A DNA stretch of 64,000 nt from Kurthia sibirica (lineage in GTDB: Bacteria; Bacillota; Bacilli; Bacillales_A; Planococcaceae): assembly GCF_003143975.1 (NCBI RefSeq), contig NZ_QFVR01000001.1, positions 186,001 through 250,000 of the forward strand, given 5' to 3'. The stretch's first letter is position 1. Every line of letters begins with the position of its first letter. The position numbers and the translations under genes were made by a program. Below, one piece after another: positions 47,423 through 57,276 of this stretch. Under the pieces are notes generated by a model. The model did not search any database. It was not told where the DNA came from and saw nothing but the letters and a program-made list of their open reading frames with translations.

Positions 47423-47905
47423 ATGAGCAAAATCACATTAGAAATCGAAGAACTTGCAAAACCAATCGTTGAGGAGCTAAAGCTAGAGCTAGTCGATGTT
47501 GAATTTGTGAAAGAGGGGCGCGATCATTTTCTACGTGTATATGTTGATACTCCTGTAGGCAATATTGATATCAGTCAATGTGCGCAAGTAAGCGAGAAAT
47601 TGAGCGAATTACTTGATGTTAATGACCCGATTTCACAAAATTATTACCTTGAAGTATCTTCACCAGGAGCAGAACGTCCTTTGAAAAAGGATTCAGATTT
47701 CGAAAAAGCAGTGGATCAATATGTGCATATTAAATCATATGAGGCAATTGATGGTAGAAAAGTTTTTGAAGGTTATCTAACATCGTATACTGATGAGGGC
47801 GCTGCATTAAATATGTTAATTAAAACAAGAAAAATAAAAGTATTAATTCCAAAAGAAAAAATTGCGATGGCTCGTCTTGCAATTGATTTCTCAAAAGAAC
47901 AATAA
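47423..47905 (+). CDS. rimP: Ribosome maturation factor RimP
   Basis: 30S assembly factor of 160 aa (YlxS in B. subtilis). VEFVKEGRDHFLRVYVDTPVGNIDISQCAQVSEKLSELLDVNDPI and YYLEVSSPGAERPLKKDSDFEKAV are family hallmarks. The second domain is Sm-like. CAGGAGG precedes ATG 47423. First gene of the rimP-nusA-rnpM-rplGA-infB cluster. Confidence 0.95.
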   Translation: MSKITLEIEELAKPIVEELKLELVDVEFVKEGRDHFLRVYVDTPVGNIDISQCAQVSEKLSELLDVNDPISQNYYLEVSSPGAERPLKKDSDFEKAVDQYVHIKSYEAIDGRKVFEGYLTSYTDEGAALNMLIKTRKIKVLIPKEKIAMARLAIDFSKEQ

Positions 47906-47923
47906 TCTAGGAGTGAACGAAAA

Positions 47924-49048
47924 ATGGGTAAGGAACTAGTAGGTGCTTTAAAAGCACTTGAAGAAAAAGGGATTTCACGTGAAATAATCGTGGATGCAAT
48001 CGAAGCAGCATTAATCAATGCATATAAAAAGAACTATGATCAAGCAGCTAATGTACGTGTAGATTTGAACTTAGATCGTGGTACAATGCATCTTTTCTCA
48101 CGTAAAGATGTTGTGGAAGAAGTGGAAGATGAGCGCTTACAAATCTCATTAGAAGATGCGCAAGTAATCAATCCTTCTTACGAAATTGGCGATGTAGTGG
48201 AAGAAGAAGAAGTACCACGCGACTTCGGTCGTATTGCAGCAACTACTGCCAAGCAAATTGTTACGCAACGCTTCCGTGAAGCTGAACGTGGATTAATCTA
48301 CGAAGAATATGTTGATCGTGCAGATGATATTATTAACGGTATTGTTGAACGTTTAGATCCGCGTAATATCTATGTTGGTATTGGCAAAATTGAAGCAGTA
48401 TTACCACAAAATGAACAAATTCCAGGTGAAGTATACAACCCACATGATCGCATTAAAGTGTATATTACAAAAGTGGAACGTTCTTCAAAAGGACCTCAAG
48501 TATTTGTATCAAGAACCCACCCAGGTCTTTTACGCCGATTATTTGAATTAGAAGTTCCTGAAATTTTTGAGGGTACTGTTGAAATCAAATCAATCGCTCG
48601 TGAAGCCGGTGATCGTTCTAAAATCTCTGTAGTAGCAAATAAAGAAGAAGTCGATCCAGTAGGTTCATGTGTTGGTTCTAAAGGCGCACGTGTACAAGCA
48701 GTTGTCAATGAACTACATGGTGAAAAAATTGATATTGTTGAGTGGTCTGAAGACCCAGTTGAATTCGTAGCGAATGCACTTAGCCCATCTAAAGTATTAG
48801 ATGTACAAGTGAATGAAGAAGAAAAATCAACATTAGTTGTCGTACCTGATTATCAGTTATCATTAGCGATTGGTAAACGTGGTCAAAATGCCCGTTTAGC
48901 AGCTAAATTAACTGGTTGGAAAATTGATATTAAATCAGAAACTGATGCTCTTGAACAAGGTTTATACGATCCAGCAAATGCCCGCATCGTTATCGTTGAA
49001 GAAGAGCAACCTGCTGAAAATATCGACCTTTATAGCGACGAAGACTAA
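47924..49048 (+). CDS. nusA: Transcription termination/antitermination protein NusA
   Basis: Protein of 374 aa with the N-terminal RNA polymerase-binding domain (1-125), S1 domain (about 135-200) and two KH domains (about 203-345: VGSCVGSKGARVQAVV and LAIGKRGQNARLAAKLTGWKIDI). It lacks the extra acidic repeats of proteobacterial NusA, as normal for Firmicutes. TAGGAGTG precedes ATG 47924. It influences pausing and termination. Confidence 0.97.
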   Translation: MGKELVGALKALEEKGISREIIVDAIEAALINAYKKNYDQAANVRVDLNLDRGTMHLFSRKDVVEEVEDERLQISLEDAQVINPSYEIGDVVEEEEVPRDFGRIAATTAKQIVTQRFREAERGLIYEEYVDRADDIINGIVERLDPRNIYVGIGKIEAVLPQNEQIPGEVYNPHDRIKVYITKVERSSKGPQVFVSRTHPGLLRRLFELEVPEIFEGTVEIKSIAREAGDRSKISVVANKEEVDPVGSCVGSKGARVQAVVNELHGEKIDIVEWSEDPVEFVANALSPSKVLDVQVNEEEKSTLVVVPDYQLSLAIGKRGQNARLAAKLTGWKIDIKSETDALEQGLYDPANARIVIVEEEQPAENIDLYSDED

Positions 49049-49065
49049 TTGGAAGGTGAGTACAA

Positions 49066-49338
49066 ATGCCGGTCAATCGTAAAGTACCATTAAGAAAATG
49101 TGTCGCGACAGGCGAAATGTTTCCTAAAAAGGACATGATTCGTATCGTTCGTTCAAAAGAAGGCGAAGTGTCCGTCGACGTTACAGGTAAAAAATCTGGT
49201 CGCGGTGCCTATGTTTCTAAGTCGGAAGCAGCGGTAGAACAAGCTAAAAAGAAAAATGTGTTCAAGCATCATTTAGGTGTGGACATACCAACAGAAATCT
49301 ATGAAGACTTGCTAACTGCAATTCGAGAGGGTAAATAA
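49066..49338 (+). CDS. rnpM: RnpM/YlxR RNA-binding protein
   Basis: Protein of 90 aa with KVPLRKCVATGEMFPKKDMIRIVRSKEGEVSVDVTGKKSGRGAYVSKS, the DUF448 signature. In B. subtilis this protein modulates RNase P. It sits between nusA and the L7Ae-like gene. GGAAGGTGAG is the ribosome binding site. Confidence 0.92.
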   Translation: MPVNRKVPLRKCVATGEMFPKKDMIRIVRSKEGEVSVDVTGKKSGRGAYVSKSEAAVEQAKKKNVFKHHLGVDIPTEIYEDLLTAIREGK

Positions 49339-49339
49339 T

Positions 49340-49669
49340 ATGTCAACAGAACAAGCCATTTTAAATTTACTAGGAATTGCTGCAAGAGCTAGACAAGTAG
49401 TATCAGGCGAAGAACAAGTGGTGAAGGAAGTTCGAGGGCAAACAGCAAAACTTGTCATCATTTCCACAGATGCTTCAAAAAACACGCAAAAAAAATTGCG
49501 TGATAAATGTAACTCGTATTCGGTTAAATTGTTTGAGTTCAGTACGCGCGATGCACTTGGTCATGCTACTGGAAGAGAGGAACGTGTGTCGTTAGCAATA
49601 ACAGATCACGGCTTCGCTAAAAAACTAAAACAACTACTTACGGAACTTGAAGCTGAAACTGAGGCATAA
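49340..49669 (+). CDS. rplGA: L7Ae-family ribosomal/kink-turn binding protein YlxQ
   Basis: Protein of 109 aa of the L7Ae/L30e fold. ILNLLGIAARARQVVSGEEQVVKEVRGQTAKLVIISTDASKNTQKKL is the family core. Members bind kink-turn RNA. It ends 199 bp before infB, while in B. subtilis infB follows almost at once. Confidence 0.9.
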   Translation: MSTEQAILNLLGIAARARQVVSGEEQVVKEVRGQTAKLVIISTDASKNTQKKLRDKCNSYSVKLFEFSTRDALGHATGREERVSLAITDHGFAKKLKQLLTELEAETEA

Positions 49670-49868
49670 AAATATTTTATGACGGGTATGAGAAGGTACG
49701 AAGACTATTCGTCGTAAAATCAAAATAATCTTTTGATCTTCCTTATATCGCCCGAGTCATCATTTACCAAGCCGAAGGACAGCCAGGAACTCGTCCTGCT
49801 ATTAGTAGATGACAATCTAAGTTACTAATAGCGAATACTTAAAAATTCAATATGAATAAGGATGTACT
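49670..49868 (+). promoter_or_regulatory. Unusual 199-nt gap before infB: hairpin-rich, with an IF2-like start remnant
   Basis: Hairpins: TAC/GTA plus GAC/GTC (49697-49716), ATCAAAA/TTTTGAT (49719-49737), outer GGG/CCC (49684-49686 with 49751-49753) plus AAGG/CCTT (49693-49696 with 49741-49744), GTCATC/GATGAC (49756-49761 with 49808-49813) enclosing AGGAC/GTCCT (49776-49780 with 49793-49797), and CTATTAGTA/TACTAATAG (49799-49807 with 49823-49831). The last two outer pairings overlap, so they would be alternative or pseudoknotted. ATG at 49679 opens a 12-codon frame, MTGMRRYEDYSS, similar to the IF2 start MAKMRVYEYA. Three hypotheses remain: leader RNA, decayed 5' end of infB, or an inserted fragment. 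Confidence 0.45.
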
Positions 49869-51845
49869 ATGACAAATAACCCTAATAATAAAACTAATAA
49901 TTCATCAAGCAGCCGTCCAGCCACTGGTGGAAACGCAAACGCAGCACGCGGAGGACAAAATCGCGGAGGACAAAAAGGCGGAGCACAAGGTGGAGCACGC
50001 CCACAACGTCGTCGTCCAGGTATTAACGGAGGACAACGTCGTAGAAACCGTCCAGCTCCTCAACCTGTAGCACCAAAAGAATTACCAGCTAAAATCACTT
50101 TCTATGAAACATTAACAGTAGGTGAACTAGCTAAAAAATTAGGTCGTGAACCTTCAGAAATTATTAAAAAATTATTCCTTCTTGGTGTAATGGCAACAAT
50201 TAACCAAGAGTTAGACAAAGATGCGATCGAGTTAATTTGTTCTGAATACGAAGTTGAAGTTGAAGAAGAAATTCGCATTGATAAAACAGATTTAGAAACG
50301 TACTTCGAAGATGAAGAAGTAGTTCAAGATGCTGGCCTAGTTGAACGCCCACCAGTTGTTACAATTATGGGTCACGTCGATCACGGTAAAACAACTTTAC
50401 TAGATTCTATCCGTAACACAAAAGTTACTGCTGGTGAAGCAGGCGGTATTACACAGCATATCGGTGCTTACCAAGTAAATGTCAACGGCAAAAAAATCAC
50501 GTTCTTAGATACTCCAGGACACGCAGCCTTTACAACAATGCGTGCACGAGGAGCTCGTGTAACTGATTTAACAATCTTAGTAGTAGCAGCAGATGATGGT
50601 GTAATGCCACAAACAGTTGAAGCAATCAACCATGCAAAAGCAGCAGAGGTTCCAATTATCATCGCAGTTAACAAAATGGATAAACCTTCAGCTAACCCTG
50701 ATCGTGTTATGCAAGAGTTAATGGAGCATGGTTTAGTATCAGAAGCTTGGGGCGGAGATACAATCTTTGTACCAATTTCAGCACTTAAAGGTGAAGGAAT
50801 CGAACAATTACTTGAAATGATACTTCTAGTATCTGAAGTAGGCGAATTAAAAGCTAATCCAGATCGTAACGCAATGGGTACAGTAATCGAAGCACAACTT
50901 GATAAAGGTCGTGGCTCAGTTGCTACCCTATTAGTTCAAAATGGTACGCTTAAAGTCGGCGATCCAATCGTAGTAGGTCATGCTCACGGTCGTGTTCGTG
51001 CAATGGTCAATGATCAACGTCGTCGCGTAAAAGAAGCAGGCCCATCAACACCAGTCGAAATTACTGGTTTAAGTGATGTACCACAAGCGGGTGACCGTTT
51101 TGTTGTATTCAACGATGAAAAATCTGCTCGTCAAGTTGCTGAAGCACGTGAAATGACTGCCATCCAAGAACAACGTGGCGAAGGTCAACGTGTAACACTT
51201 GATAATTTATTCGACCAGTTAAAACAAGGTGATATGAAAGAATTAAACTTAATCGTTAAAGCAGATGTACAAGGTACTGTTGAAGCAATGGCTGCATCTT
51301 TAATGAAAATTGAAGTTGAAGGCGTAAACGTTAAGATTATCCATACAGGCGCTGGCGCAATTACAGAGTCTGATATCTCACTTGCTGCTGCATCAAATGC
51401 AATCGTTATCGGGTTCAATGTTCGCCCAGATACGAATGCTAAACGTGCTGCTGAAGCTGAAGGCGTAGATATTCGCCTACACAAAATCATCTACAAAGTA
51501 ATTGAAGAAATCGAATCTGCTATGCAAGGTTTACTTGATCCAGAATTCGAAGAAAAAATCATCGGTTCTGCTGAAGTTCGTGAAACATTCAAAGTTTCTA
51601 AAGTCGGTACAATCGCTGGTGGTTACGTTACTGAAGGTAAGCTAGTTCGTGACGCAGGCGTTCGTGTAATCCGTCAAGGAATCGTTATTTTTGAAGGCGA
51701 ATTATCTTCACTTAAACGTTTCAAAGATGATGCCAAAGAAGTTGCGAAAGGTTACGAATGTGGTTTCACAATCGATAAATTCAATGATATTCAAGTTGAA
51801 GATGTAATCGAAGCGTTCGTAATGGAAGAAATCAAACGTAAATGA
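49869..51845 (+). CDS. infB: Translation initiation factor IF-2, lacking the first N-terminal domain
   Basis: GTPase of 658 aa that places fMet-tRNA on the 30S subunit. It begins [17 protein letters not shown] and goes straight into the Gly/Arg/Gln-rich linker; the second IF2_N block ([31 protein letters not shown]) is kept. The G domain has [20 protein letters not shown] and NKMD. Domains II-C2 are complete and end FVMEEIKRK. The B. subtilis protein is 716 aa and starts with an extra helical domain (MAKMRVYEYAK...), absent here. A TAA stop at 49857-49859 closes this frame upstream. AAGGA at 49858-49862 gives ATG 49869 good spacing. Confidence 0.95.
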   Translation: MTNNPNNKTNNSSSSRPATGGNANAARGGQNRGGQKGGAQGGARPQRRRPGINGGQRRRNRPAPQPVAPKELPAKITFYETLTVGELAKKLGREPSEIIKKLFLLGVMATINQELDKDAIELICSEYEVEVEEEIRIDKTDLETYFEDEEVVQDAGLVERPPVVTIMGHVDHGKTTLLDSIRNTKVTAGEAGGITQHIGAYQVNVNGKKITFLDTPGHAAFTTMRARGARVTDLTILVVAADDGVMPQTVEAINHAKAAEVPIIIAVNKMDKPSANPDRVMQELMEHGLVSEAWGGDTIFVPISALKGEGIEQLLEMILLVSEVGELKANPDRNAMGTVIEAQLDKGRGSVATLLVQNGTLKVGDPIVVGHAHGRVRAMVNDQRRRVKEAGPSTPVEITGLSDVPQAGDRFVVFNDEKSARQVAEAREMTAIQEQRGEGQRVTLDNLFDQLKQGDMKELNLIVKADVQGTVEAMAASLMKIEVEGVNVKIIHTGAGAITESDISLAAASNAIVIGFNVRPDTNAKRAAEAEGVDIRLHKIIYKVIEEIESAMQGLLDPEFEEKIIGSAEVRETFKVSKVGTIAGGYVTEGKLVRDAGVRVIRQGIVIFEGELSSLKRFKDDAKEVAKGYECGFTIDKFNDIQVEDVIEAFVMEEIKRK

Positions 51846-52120
51846 TCGTCTATGCAGAATGTGAATTTTTAATTCCTACTGCACAGTCTTTAAAAGAAAA
51901 AAGAGCGGTGCTAGAGGGTATGAAAATACGCACGAAGCAACGCTACAATATAGCCTTAGCAGAAATTGATCATCAAAATGTTTGGCAGCGTACAAAATTA
52001 TCGCTTGTGACAGTTGCAGCTAGTAAGCAAGCAGCTGATCGAGAGATGGATCGTGCGCTGGAACATCTTGAGTCAAACCCGCAATGGCAACTACTCGATG
52101 TCTATCGAGAGTATTTATAA
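51842..52120 (+). CDS. YlxP family protein (DUF503)
   Basis: Protein of 92 aa, [63 protein letters not shown], the DUF503 signature. It overlaps the infB stop by 4 bp (ATGA). In B. subtilis ylxP sits in the same place and may help ribosome maturation, but the function is not settled. Confidence 0.93.
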   Translation: MIVYAECEFLIPTAQSLKEKRAVLEGMKIRTKQRYNIALAEIDHQNVWQRTKLSLVTVAASKQAADREMDRALEHLESNPQWQLLDVYREYL

Positions 52121-52140
52121 GAAATAGAGGTGAATCGATT

Positions 52141-52491
52141 ATGACATTACGCGCTAACCGAGTTGCTGAGCAAATGAAAAAAGAGCTTGGCGACATTATT
52201 GGACGTAAACTGAAAGATCCACGTGTCGGTTTCATCACGGTTACAGATGTTGAAGTAACTGGTGATTTACAACAAGCAACAATTTATATTACAAGTATGG
52301 GTACAGAAAGAGAGAAAAAAGAAACATTGAAGGGTCTGGAAAAAGCGAAAGGCTTTATCCGCTCTGAAATTGGTAGTCGCATTCGTTTGCGCATTACACC
52401 AGAATTATTCTTTGCTTTTGATCCCTCTGCAGCATACGGTAATCATATTGATGATTTGTTACGCAAACTGCACGAATCTGAAAAAAATTAA
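52141..52491 (+). CDS. rbfA: Ribosome-binding factor A
   Basis: KH-fold 16S rRNA maturation factor of 116 aa. [47 protein letters not shown] is diagnostic, and ends with the [24 protein letters not shown]-terminus. The frame is open upstream to 52084, but ATG 52141 after AGAGGTGA gives the right start. It follows ylxP by 20 bp. Confidence 0.95.
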   Translation: MTLRANRVAEQMKKELGDIIGRKLKDPRVGFITVTDVEVTGDLQQATIYITSMGTEREKKETLKGLEKAKGFIRSEIGSRIRLRITPELFFAFDPSAAYGNHIDDLLRKLHESEKN

Positions 52492-52502
52492 TCGTATAAT
52501 GA

Positions 52503-52533
52503 GGGGTTGTTCCAAGCGGACAACCCCTTTTTT
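52503..52533 (+). terminator. Terminator between rbfA and truB
   Basis: GGGGTTGT pairs with ACAACCCC around a 9-base loop and is followed by six T. Confidence 0.8.
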
Positions 52534-52554
52534 ATATGACAAAAAGGAGTTTGA

Positions 52555-53475
52555 ATGATGGGTATTCACGGAATTCTTCCTTTATGGAAAGAAGCAGGCA
52601 TGACATCGCATGACTGTGTGTTTAAAGTAAGGAAAATTTTAGGGACAAAAAAGGTAGGCCATACCGGTACGCTTGATCCAGCTGTGGAAGGTGTTTTACC
52701 AATCTGTATTGGTCATGCAACACGTTTGGCAGAATATATTCAAGATGCTGGTAAAACATATGAAGCCATTATATCTATTGGTAAAGCGACGACAACTGAA
52801 GATGCCGAGGGTGACATTGTACTGAATGATTCGACTGAAAAGACGATTACGCGCGAACAGCTACTAGCTGCATTAGCACAACTCACTGGGGAAATTACGC
52901 AAACACCACCGATGTTCTCAGCAGTTAAAGTCAACGGGCGTAGATTGTATGACTATGCTCGAGCAGGTGAAACCGTAGAGCGTCCAAGTCGCATCGTAAA
53001 AATCCATGCACTTGAGCTGCTTGATGATGCCACACAGTATAGTGGTGAAACGATTGAATTTGCACTGCGTATACAGTGTGGGAAAGGTACGTATATACGT
53101 ACACTCTCTGTACAAATAGGTGAAATTCTAGGTTATCCAGCCCATATGAAGTCACTTGTTCGCACGATGTCTGGTACGTATACGCAACAACAATGTGTAA
53201 CGCTTGCTCAATTAAAAGAGTTGACAGATGCTGGTGAAGCGTCAGCTATTTTACGTCCAGTTGAAACGGCTCTTGAAGACTATCCATCTGCAGAAATAAC
53301 AGCTGAAAATCGTAAGGATATTTTGAATGGTGCAGTACTTCCTATGCACACTTCTTTGTTACAATCTGATAAAATAGTATTTATGGAAAATAATAAGGCT
53401 GTGGCGGTGTATATTGCCCATCCTACAAAAGCAGGACTTATGAAGCCCGAAAAAATGTTTCCAAAAGTTGACTAG
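52555..53475 (+). CDS. truB: tRNA pseudouridine-55 synthase TruB
   Basis: Enzyme of 306 aa (or 305 from ATG 52558) that makes pseudouridine 55 in the T-loop. Catalytic Asp41 lies in VGHTGTLDPAVEGVLPICIGHATRL. The C-terminal PUA-like part follows (about 240-305). AAGGAG precedes the tandem ATG. Next gene ribF starts 11 bp later. Confidence 0.96.
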   Translation: MMGIHGILPLWKEAGMTSHDCVFKVRKILGTKKVGHTGTLDPAVEGVLPICIGHATRLAEYIQDAGKTYEAIISIGKATTTEDAEGDIVLNDSTEKTITREQLLAALAQLTGEITQTPPMFSAVKVNGRRLYDYARAGETVERPSRIVKIHALELLDDATQYSGETIEFALRIQCGKGTYIRTLSVQIGEILGYPAHMKSLVRTMSGTYTQQQCVTLAQLKELTDAGEASAILRPVETALEDYPSAEITAENRKDILNGAVLPMHTSLLQSDKIVFMENNKAVAVYIAHPTKAGLMKPEKMFPKVD

Positions 53476-53486
53476 GAGGCAATCGT

Positions 53487-54428
53487 ATGAAAGTTGTTCA
53501 ATTATCTTATCCACATGATCTGACATCAAATGAAGTTGAAGGTCCTTATTCATTAGCGCTTGGTTTTTTTGATGGTGTACATAGAGGACATCAAGAGGTT
53601 ATTAAACAAGCTAGTATTAAAGCGCAAAACACCGCAACTAAATTAGCTGTTATGACGTTTGATCCACACCCATCAATCGTTTTAGGTCAAAGTAAAGATC
53701 CTGTATTTTATATTACACCGTTAAAACAAAAGATAAAGATTTTAGAAAGACTAGATGTCGACACCTTATTTGTCGTGCGTTTCACATCTGATTTTGCCCA
53801 GCTTTCACCAGAAACATTCATTGAGTTATTCATTGAAAAATTACAGGTGAAACATGTGACAGCCGGTTTTGATTATACATTTGGTAAAAAAGGACAGGGA
53901 ACCATGCAGGTGATGCAAAACTTAAGTAAAGGCCGTTTTACTGTGCAAATTGTTGAAAAACAACAAGAGAATGATGAGAAAATCAGTTCTACACGTATAC
54001 GGAAATTATTAAAGGATGGCGATATGGCTACAGTCCATCAGTTATTAGGTCGTCCATATAGTACGCCAGGTGTTGTAATCCATGGTGATAAGCGTGGACG
54101 TACAATCGGTTTCCCAACAGCGAATGTAAGTGTTGATGAAGGAAGCTTTATACCTGCAAATGGTGTATATGTTGTAAAGTTGTCTGTGCAAAACGATTGG
54201 TATACAGGGATCTGCAATGTCGGCTATAAACCAACGTTTAAAAACCCTGATGAAAAGAATTTAAGCATCGAAGTTCATATTAATGATTTCGATAAAAATA
54301 TCTATGGTGAAGAAGTAATCATCGACTGGTATGCATGGGTTCGCGATGAAGAAAAATTCAATGGTATTGACGCACTAGTCGCACAATTACGGAAAGATAA
54401 GCAAGTATCAATTGATTATTTTAAATGA
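53487..54428 (+). CDS. ribF: Bifunctional riboflavin kinase/FAD synthetase
   Basis: Protein of 313 aa. The N-terminal FAD synthetase module has LGFFDGVHRGHQEVI and SSTRIRKLLKDGD; the C-terminal riboflavin kinase has HGDKRGRTIGFPTANV and GVYVVKLSV. It makes FMN and FAD. GAGGCAAT precedes ATG 53487. No FMN riboswitch is found near it. Confidence 0.96.
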   Translation: MKVVQLSYPHDLTSNEVEGPYSLALGFFDGVHRGHQEVIKQASIKAQNTATKLAVMTFDPHPSIVLGQSKDPVFYITPLKQKIKILERLDVDTLFVVRFTSDFAQLSPETFIELFIEKLQVKHVTAGFDYTFGKKGQGTMQVMQNLSKGRFTVQIVEKQQENDEKISSTRIRKLLKDGDMATVHQLLGRPYSTPGVVIHGDKRGRTIGFPTANVSVDEGSFIPANGVYVVKLSVQNDWYTGICNVGYKPTFKNPDEKNLSIEVHINDFDKNIYGEEVIIDWYAWVRDEEKFNGIDALVAQLRKDKQVSIDYFK

Positions 54429-54439
54429 GGCTGAAATGG

Positions 54440-54468
54440 TTGCATGACGTAATTCTTTATGTTACTAT
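54440..54468 (+). promoter_or_regulatory. Promoter of rpsO
   Basis: TTGCAT (54440-54445), 17 bp, TACTAT (54463-54468) with a TGT extension. Confidence 0.55.
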
Positions 54469-54502
54469 TTCATAAGTGACTTGATACAAGCACAGAACCT
54501 TC

Positions 54503-54574
54503 ACTTGGCGTTTCGAGTCTCCAACGAACGACTCAGTGTTAGGGAATATTTTATAATTTGGGAGGTGTATTCAG
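54503..54574 (+). promoter_or_regulatory. Candidate S15 autoregulatory leader of rpsO
   Basis: CACT (54503-54506) pairs with AGTG (54537-54540) and encloses GAGTC/GACTC (54516-54520 with 54531-54535), giving a two-step stem. Location matches Gram-positive S15 leaders, where S15 binds an rRNA-like stem and controls its own translation. I matched it by position and pairing only. Confidence 0.45.
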
Positions 54575-54844
54575 ATGGCATTAACACAAGAACGCAAAAA
54601 CGAAATTATCGCTGAATACCGCACGCATGAAAGTGATACTGGTTCTTCAGAAGTACAAATTGCTGTACTAACAGAAGATATCAACAGCTTAAATGAGCAC
54701 TTACGTACTCATAAAAAAGATCATCACTCACGTCGCGGTTTATTCAAAATGGTAGGACGTCGTCGTAACTTACTTAAGTACTTACGTGACAACAAACCTA
54801 CTGCTTACCGTGAATTAATTACAAAACTCGGCTTACGTCGATAA
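54575..54844 (+). CDS. rpsO: 30S ribosomal protein S15
   Basis: Protein of 89 aa with [53 protein letters not shown], the S15 signature. GGGAGGTG precedes ATG 54575. It binds the central domain of 16S rRNA. pnp follows after a terminator, as in most bacteria. Confidence 0.97.
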   Translation: MALTQERKNEIIAEYRTHESDTGSSEVQIAVLTEDINSLNEHLRTHKKDHHSRRGLFKMVGRRRNLLKYLRDNKPTAYRELITKLGLRR

Positions 54845-54856
54845 AATGCACTTGTT

Positions 54857-54881
54857 AAAAGCGGGCTTGCCCCGCTTTTTT
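54857..54881 (+). terminator. Terminator after rpsO
   Basis: AAAAGCGGG pairs with CCCGCTTTT around a five-base loop, T-rich tail. Confidence 0.85.
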
Positions 54882-54954
54882 CTTTATGTTTTACGATAAT
54901 TATGTCAATCACACAAACACCCATATTAAAAATAGCTGATCAAGCATGAAATGC

Positions 54955-54984
54955 TTCGCAAAATAACCCTGTATTTGATAAAAT
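54955..54984 (+). promoter_or_regulatory. Promoter of pnp
   Basis: TTCGCA (54955-54960), 18 bp, TAAAAT (54979-54984) with the TGA extension. Confidence 0.5.
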
Positions 54985-55046
54985 AGCTAGTGATTACATA
55001 AATAAAATAAATGGTAAAAAAGGTTTTTGAGAGAGGAGTTCATTAA

Positions 55047-57173
55047 ATGAACGAAAAGAAGGTATATACCTATGAATGGGCTGGCAGACCGCTAGTTATC
55101 GAAGTAGGCCAGTTAGCCAAACAAGCAAATGGTTCAGTATTAGTACGCTACGGAGATACTGTTGTATTGTCAAATGCCACAGCGTCACGTAAACCTAAAC
55201 CATTAGATTTCTTTCCACTAACAGTGAACTACGAAGAAAAAATGTATGCTGCAGGTAAAATTCCAGGAGGCTTCATTAAACGTGAAGGACGCCCTTCTGA
55301 AAAAGCTATTTTAACTTCTAGATTAATTGACCGTCCAATCCGTCCACTCTTCCCAGATGGTTTCCGTAACGAAGTTCAAGTAATCTCTATGGTTATGTCA
55401 AATGATGCTGATTGTAGTTCAGAAATGGCTGCAATGGTTGGTTCGTCACTAGCGTTAATGGTTTCTGATATTCCTTTTGATGGACCAATTGCCGGTGTTA
55501 CAGTTGGTATGATCGATGATAAATTTATCGTCAACCCAACGGTAGAACAACTAAAAGAATCATTGATTAACCTTGTTGTAGCTGGTACAAAAGATGCCAT
55601 CAACATGGTGGAAGCAGGCGCTTTAGAAGTACCTGAAGAAACAATGCTTGAAGCAATCGTTTTCGGTCATGATGAGATTAAAAAAGTAATTGCTTTCCAA
55701 GAAACAATTGCTGCTGAATGTGGCAAAGAAAAAATGGAAATTGAATTAAAAACAATCAATCAAGAACTTTATGAAGAAATTAAAGCAGTTCACGAAGTGG
55801 CGATGAACGAAGCCATCCAAACACATGAAAAACATGCACGTGACGTGGCAATCGAAGCAGTTAAAGCAATCGTAATTGCAGATTACGAAGTGAAATTTGC
55901 CGATGAAAAAGATCCAGCAGCTTCATTAAAAGAAGTCTACGAAATTTTAGATAAGATGGTTAAAGACGAAGTTCGTCGTTTAATCACTGAAGATAAAGTA
56001 CGTCCAGATGGTCGTAAATTAGACGAAATCCGTCCTTTATCATCTGAAACAGGTCTATTACCACGTACGCATGGTTCGGGTCTATTTACTCGTGGACAAA
56101 CACAAGCGCTATCTATTTGTACATTAGGTTCACTAAGCGATGTTCAAATTATTGATGGACTAGGTGTTGAAGAAAATAAACGCTTTATGCATCACTATAA
56201 CTTCCCACAATTCTCAGTAGGTGAAACGGGTCCGATACGTGGTCCAGGTCGTCGTGAGATTGGACACGGAGCTTTAGGGGAACGTGCATTATCAGCAGTT
56301 ATTCCAGATGAAGCAGACTTCCCGTACACAATTCGCTGTGTATCAGAGGTACTTGAGTCAAATGGTTCTACTTCACAAGCGTCTATTTGTGGTTCAACAT
56401 TGGCAATGTTAGATGCCGGTGTACCATTAAAAGCGCCAGTAGCAGGTATCGCGATGGGTCTTATTAAGCAAGGTGAACATTATTCAATTCTTACGGATAT
56501 TCAAGGCATGGAAGATCATTTAGGCGATATGGACTTTAAAGTAGCAGGTACAGCTAAAGGTGTTACTGCACTACAAATGGATATCAAAATTGATGGCCTA
56601 TCACGTACGATTTTAGAAGAAGCATTAACACAAGCGAAACACGGTCGTATGATCATCCTTGAATCAATGTTAGAAACAATTTCTAAACCGAGTGAACAAT
56701 TATCACAATACGCGCCAAAAATTAAATCAATTCATATTAACCCAGATAAAATCCGTGATGTAATTGGACCGGGTGGTAAACAAATCAATAAAATTATTGA
56801 TGAAACTGGCGTTAAAATCGATACGGAGCAAGATGGTACAATCTTCATTTCATCAACTGATGAAGCGATGATTCAACGTGCTCAAGAGATTATCGAAAGC
56901 ATTGTTCGTGAAGCAAAAGTTGGCGAGTACTACTTAGGTACTGTTAAACGCATTGAAAAATTCGGTGCATTCGTAGAAATCTTCACGGGTAAAGATGGTT
57001 TATTACACATCTCTGAAATCCAAGATGAACGTACGAAAAATGTCGAAGATGTGTTGAATATTGGCGATGAGCTAATGGTTAAATGTATCGAAATCGACCG
57101 TCAAAACCGCGTTAATCTTTCTCGTAAAATCGTTGTTGCTGAAGAAAAAGAGCGTGCAACTGACAATAACTAA
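55047..57173 (+). CDS. pnp: Polynucleotide phosphorylase
   Basis: 3'-5' phosphorolytic exoribonuclease of 708 aa. Two RNase PH-like cores (about 1-215 and 310-545) flank a helical domain. KH ([20 protein letters not shown], about 568) and S1 ([32 protein letters not shown], about 630) domains follow. GAGAGGAG precedes ATG 55047. It is a degradosome partner of RNase J/Y in Bacillus. Confidence 0.97.
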   Translation: MNEKKVYTYEWAGRPLVIEVGQLAKQANGSVLVRYGDTVVLSNATASRKPKPLDFFPLTVNYEEKMYAAGKIPGGFIKREGRPSEKAILTSRLIDRPIRPLFPDGFRNEVQVISMVMSNDADCSSEMAAMVGSSLALMVSDIPFDGPIAGVTVGMIDDKFIVNPTVEQLKESLINLVVAGTKDAINMVEAGALEVPEETMLEAIVFGHDEIKKVIAFQETIAAECGKEKMEIELKTINQELYEEIKAVHEVAMNEAIQTHEKHARDVAIEAVKAIVIADYEVKFADEKDPAASLKEVYEILDKMVKDEVRRLITEDKVRPDGRKLDEIRPLSSETGLLPRTHGSGLFTRGQTQALSICTLGSLSDVQIIDGLGVEENKRFMHHYNFPQFSVGETGPIRGPGRREIGHGALGERALSAVIPDEADFPYTIRCVSEVLESNGSTSQASICGSTLAMLDAGVPLKAPVAGIAMGLIKQGEHYSILTDIQGMEDHLGDMDFKVAGTAKGVTALQMDIKIDGLSRTILEEALTQAKHGRMIILESMLETISKPSEQLSQYAPKIKSIHINPDKIRDVIGPGGKQINKIIDETGVKIDTEQDGTIFISSTDEAMIQRAQEIIESIVREAKVGEYYLGTVKRIEKFGAFVEIFTGKDGLLHISEIQDERTKNVEDVLNIGDELMVKCIEIDRQNRVNLSRKIVVAEEKERATDNN

Positions 57174-57204
57174 TGTCCAATGAGACAATTGTTATTTTTA
57201 AATT

Positions 57205-57243
57205 CGGTAAAGTCCAGTCCTTGGACTTTACCGTTATTTTTTT
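57205..57243 (+). terminator. Strong terminator after pnp
   Basis: CGGTAAAGTCCA pairs perfectly with TGGACTTTACCG around a five-base loop, then TTATTTTTTT. Confidence 0.88.
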
Positions 57244-57276
57244 GTCCGCAATTGAAAAGAAAGAGGAGGGCTTTAA

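Noticed and set aside
49670-49868. Kink-turn target of the L7Ae-like protein
   Set aside because: No internal loop with the tandem G-A pairs and three-base bulge of a kink-turn could be drawn.
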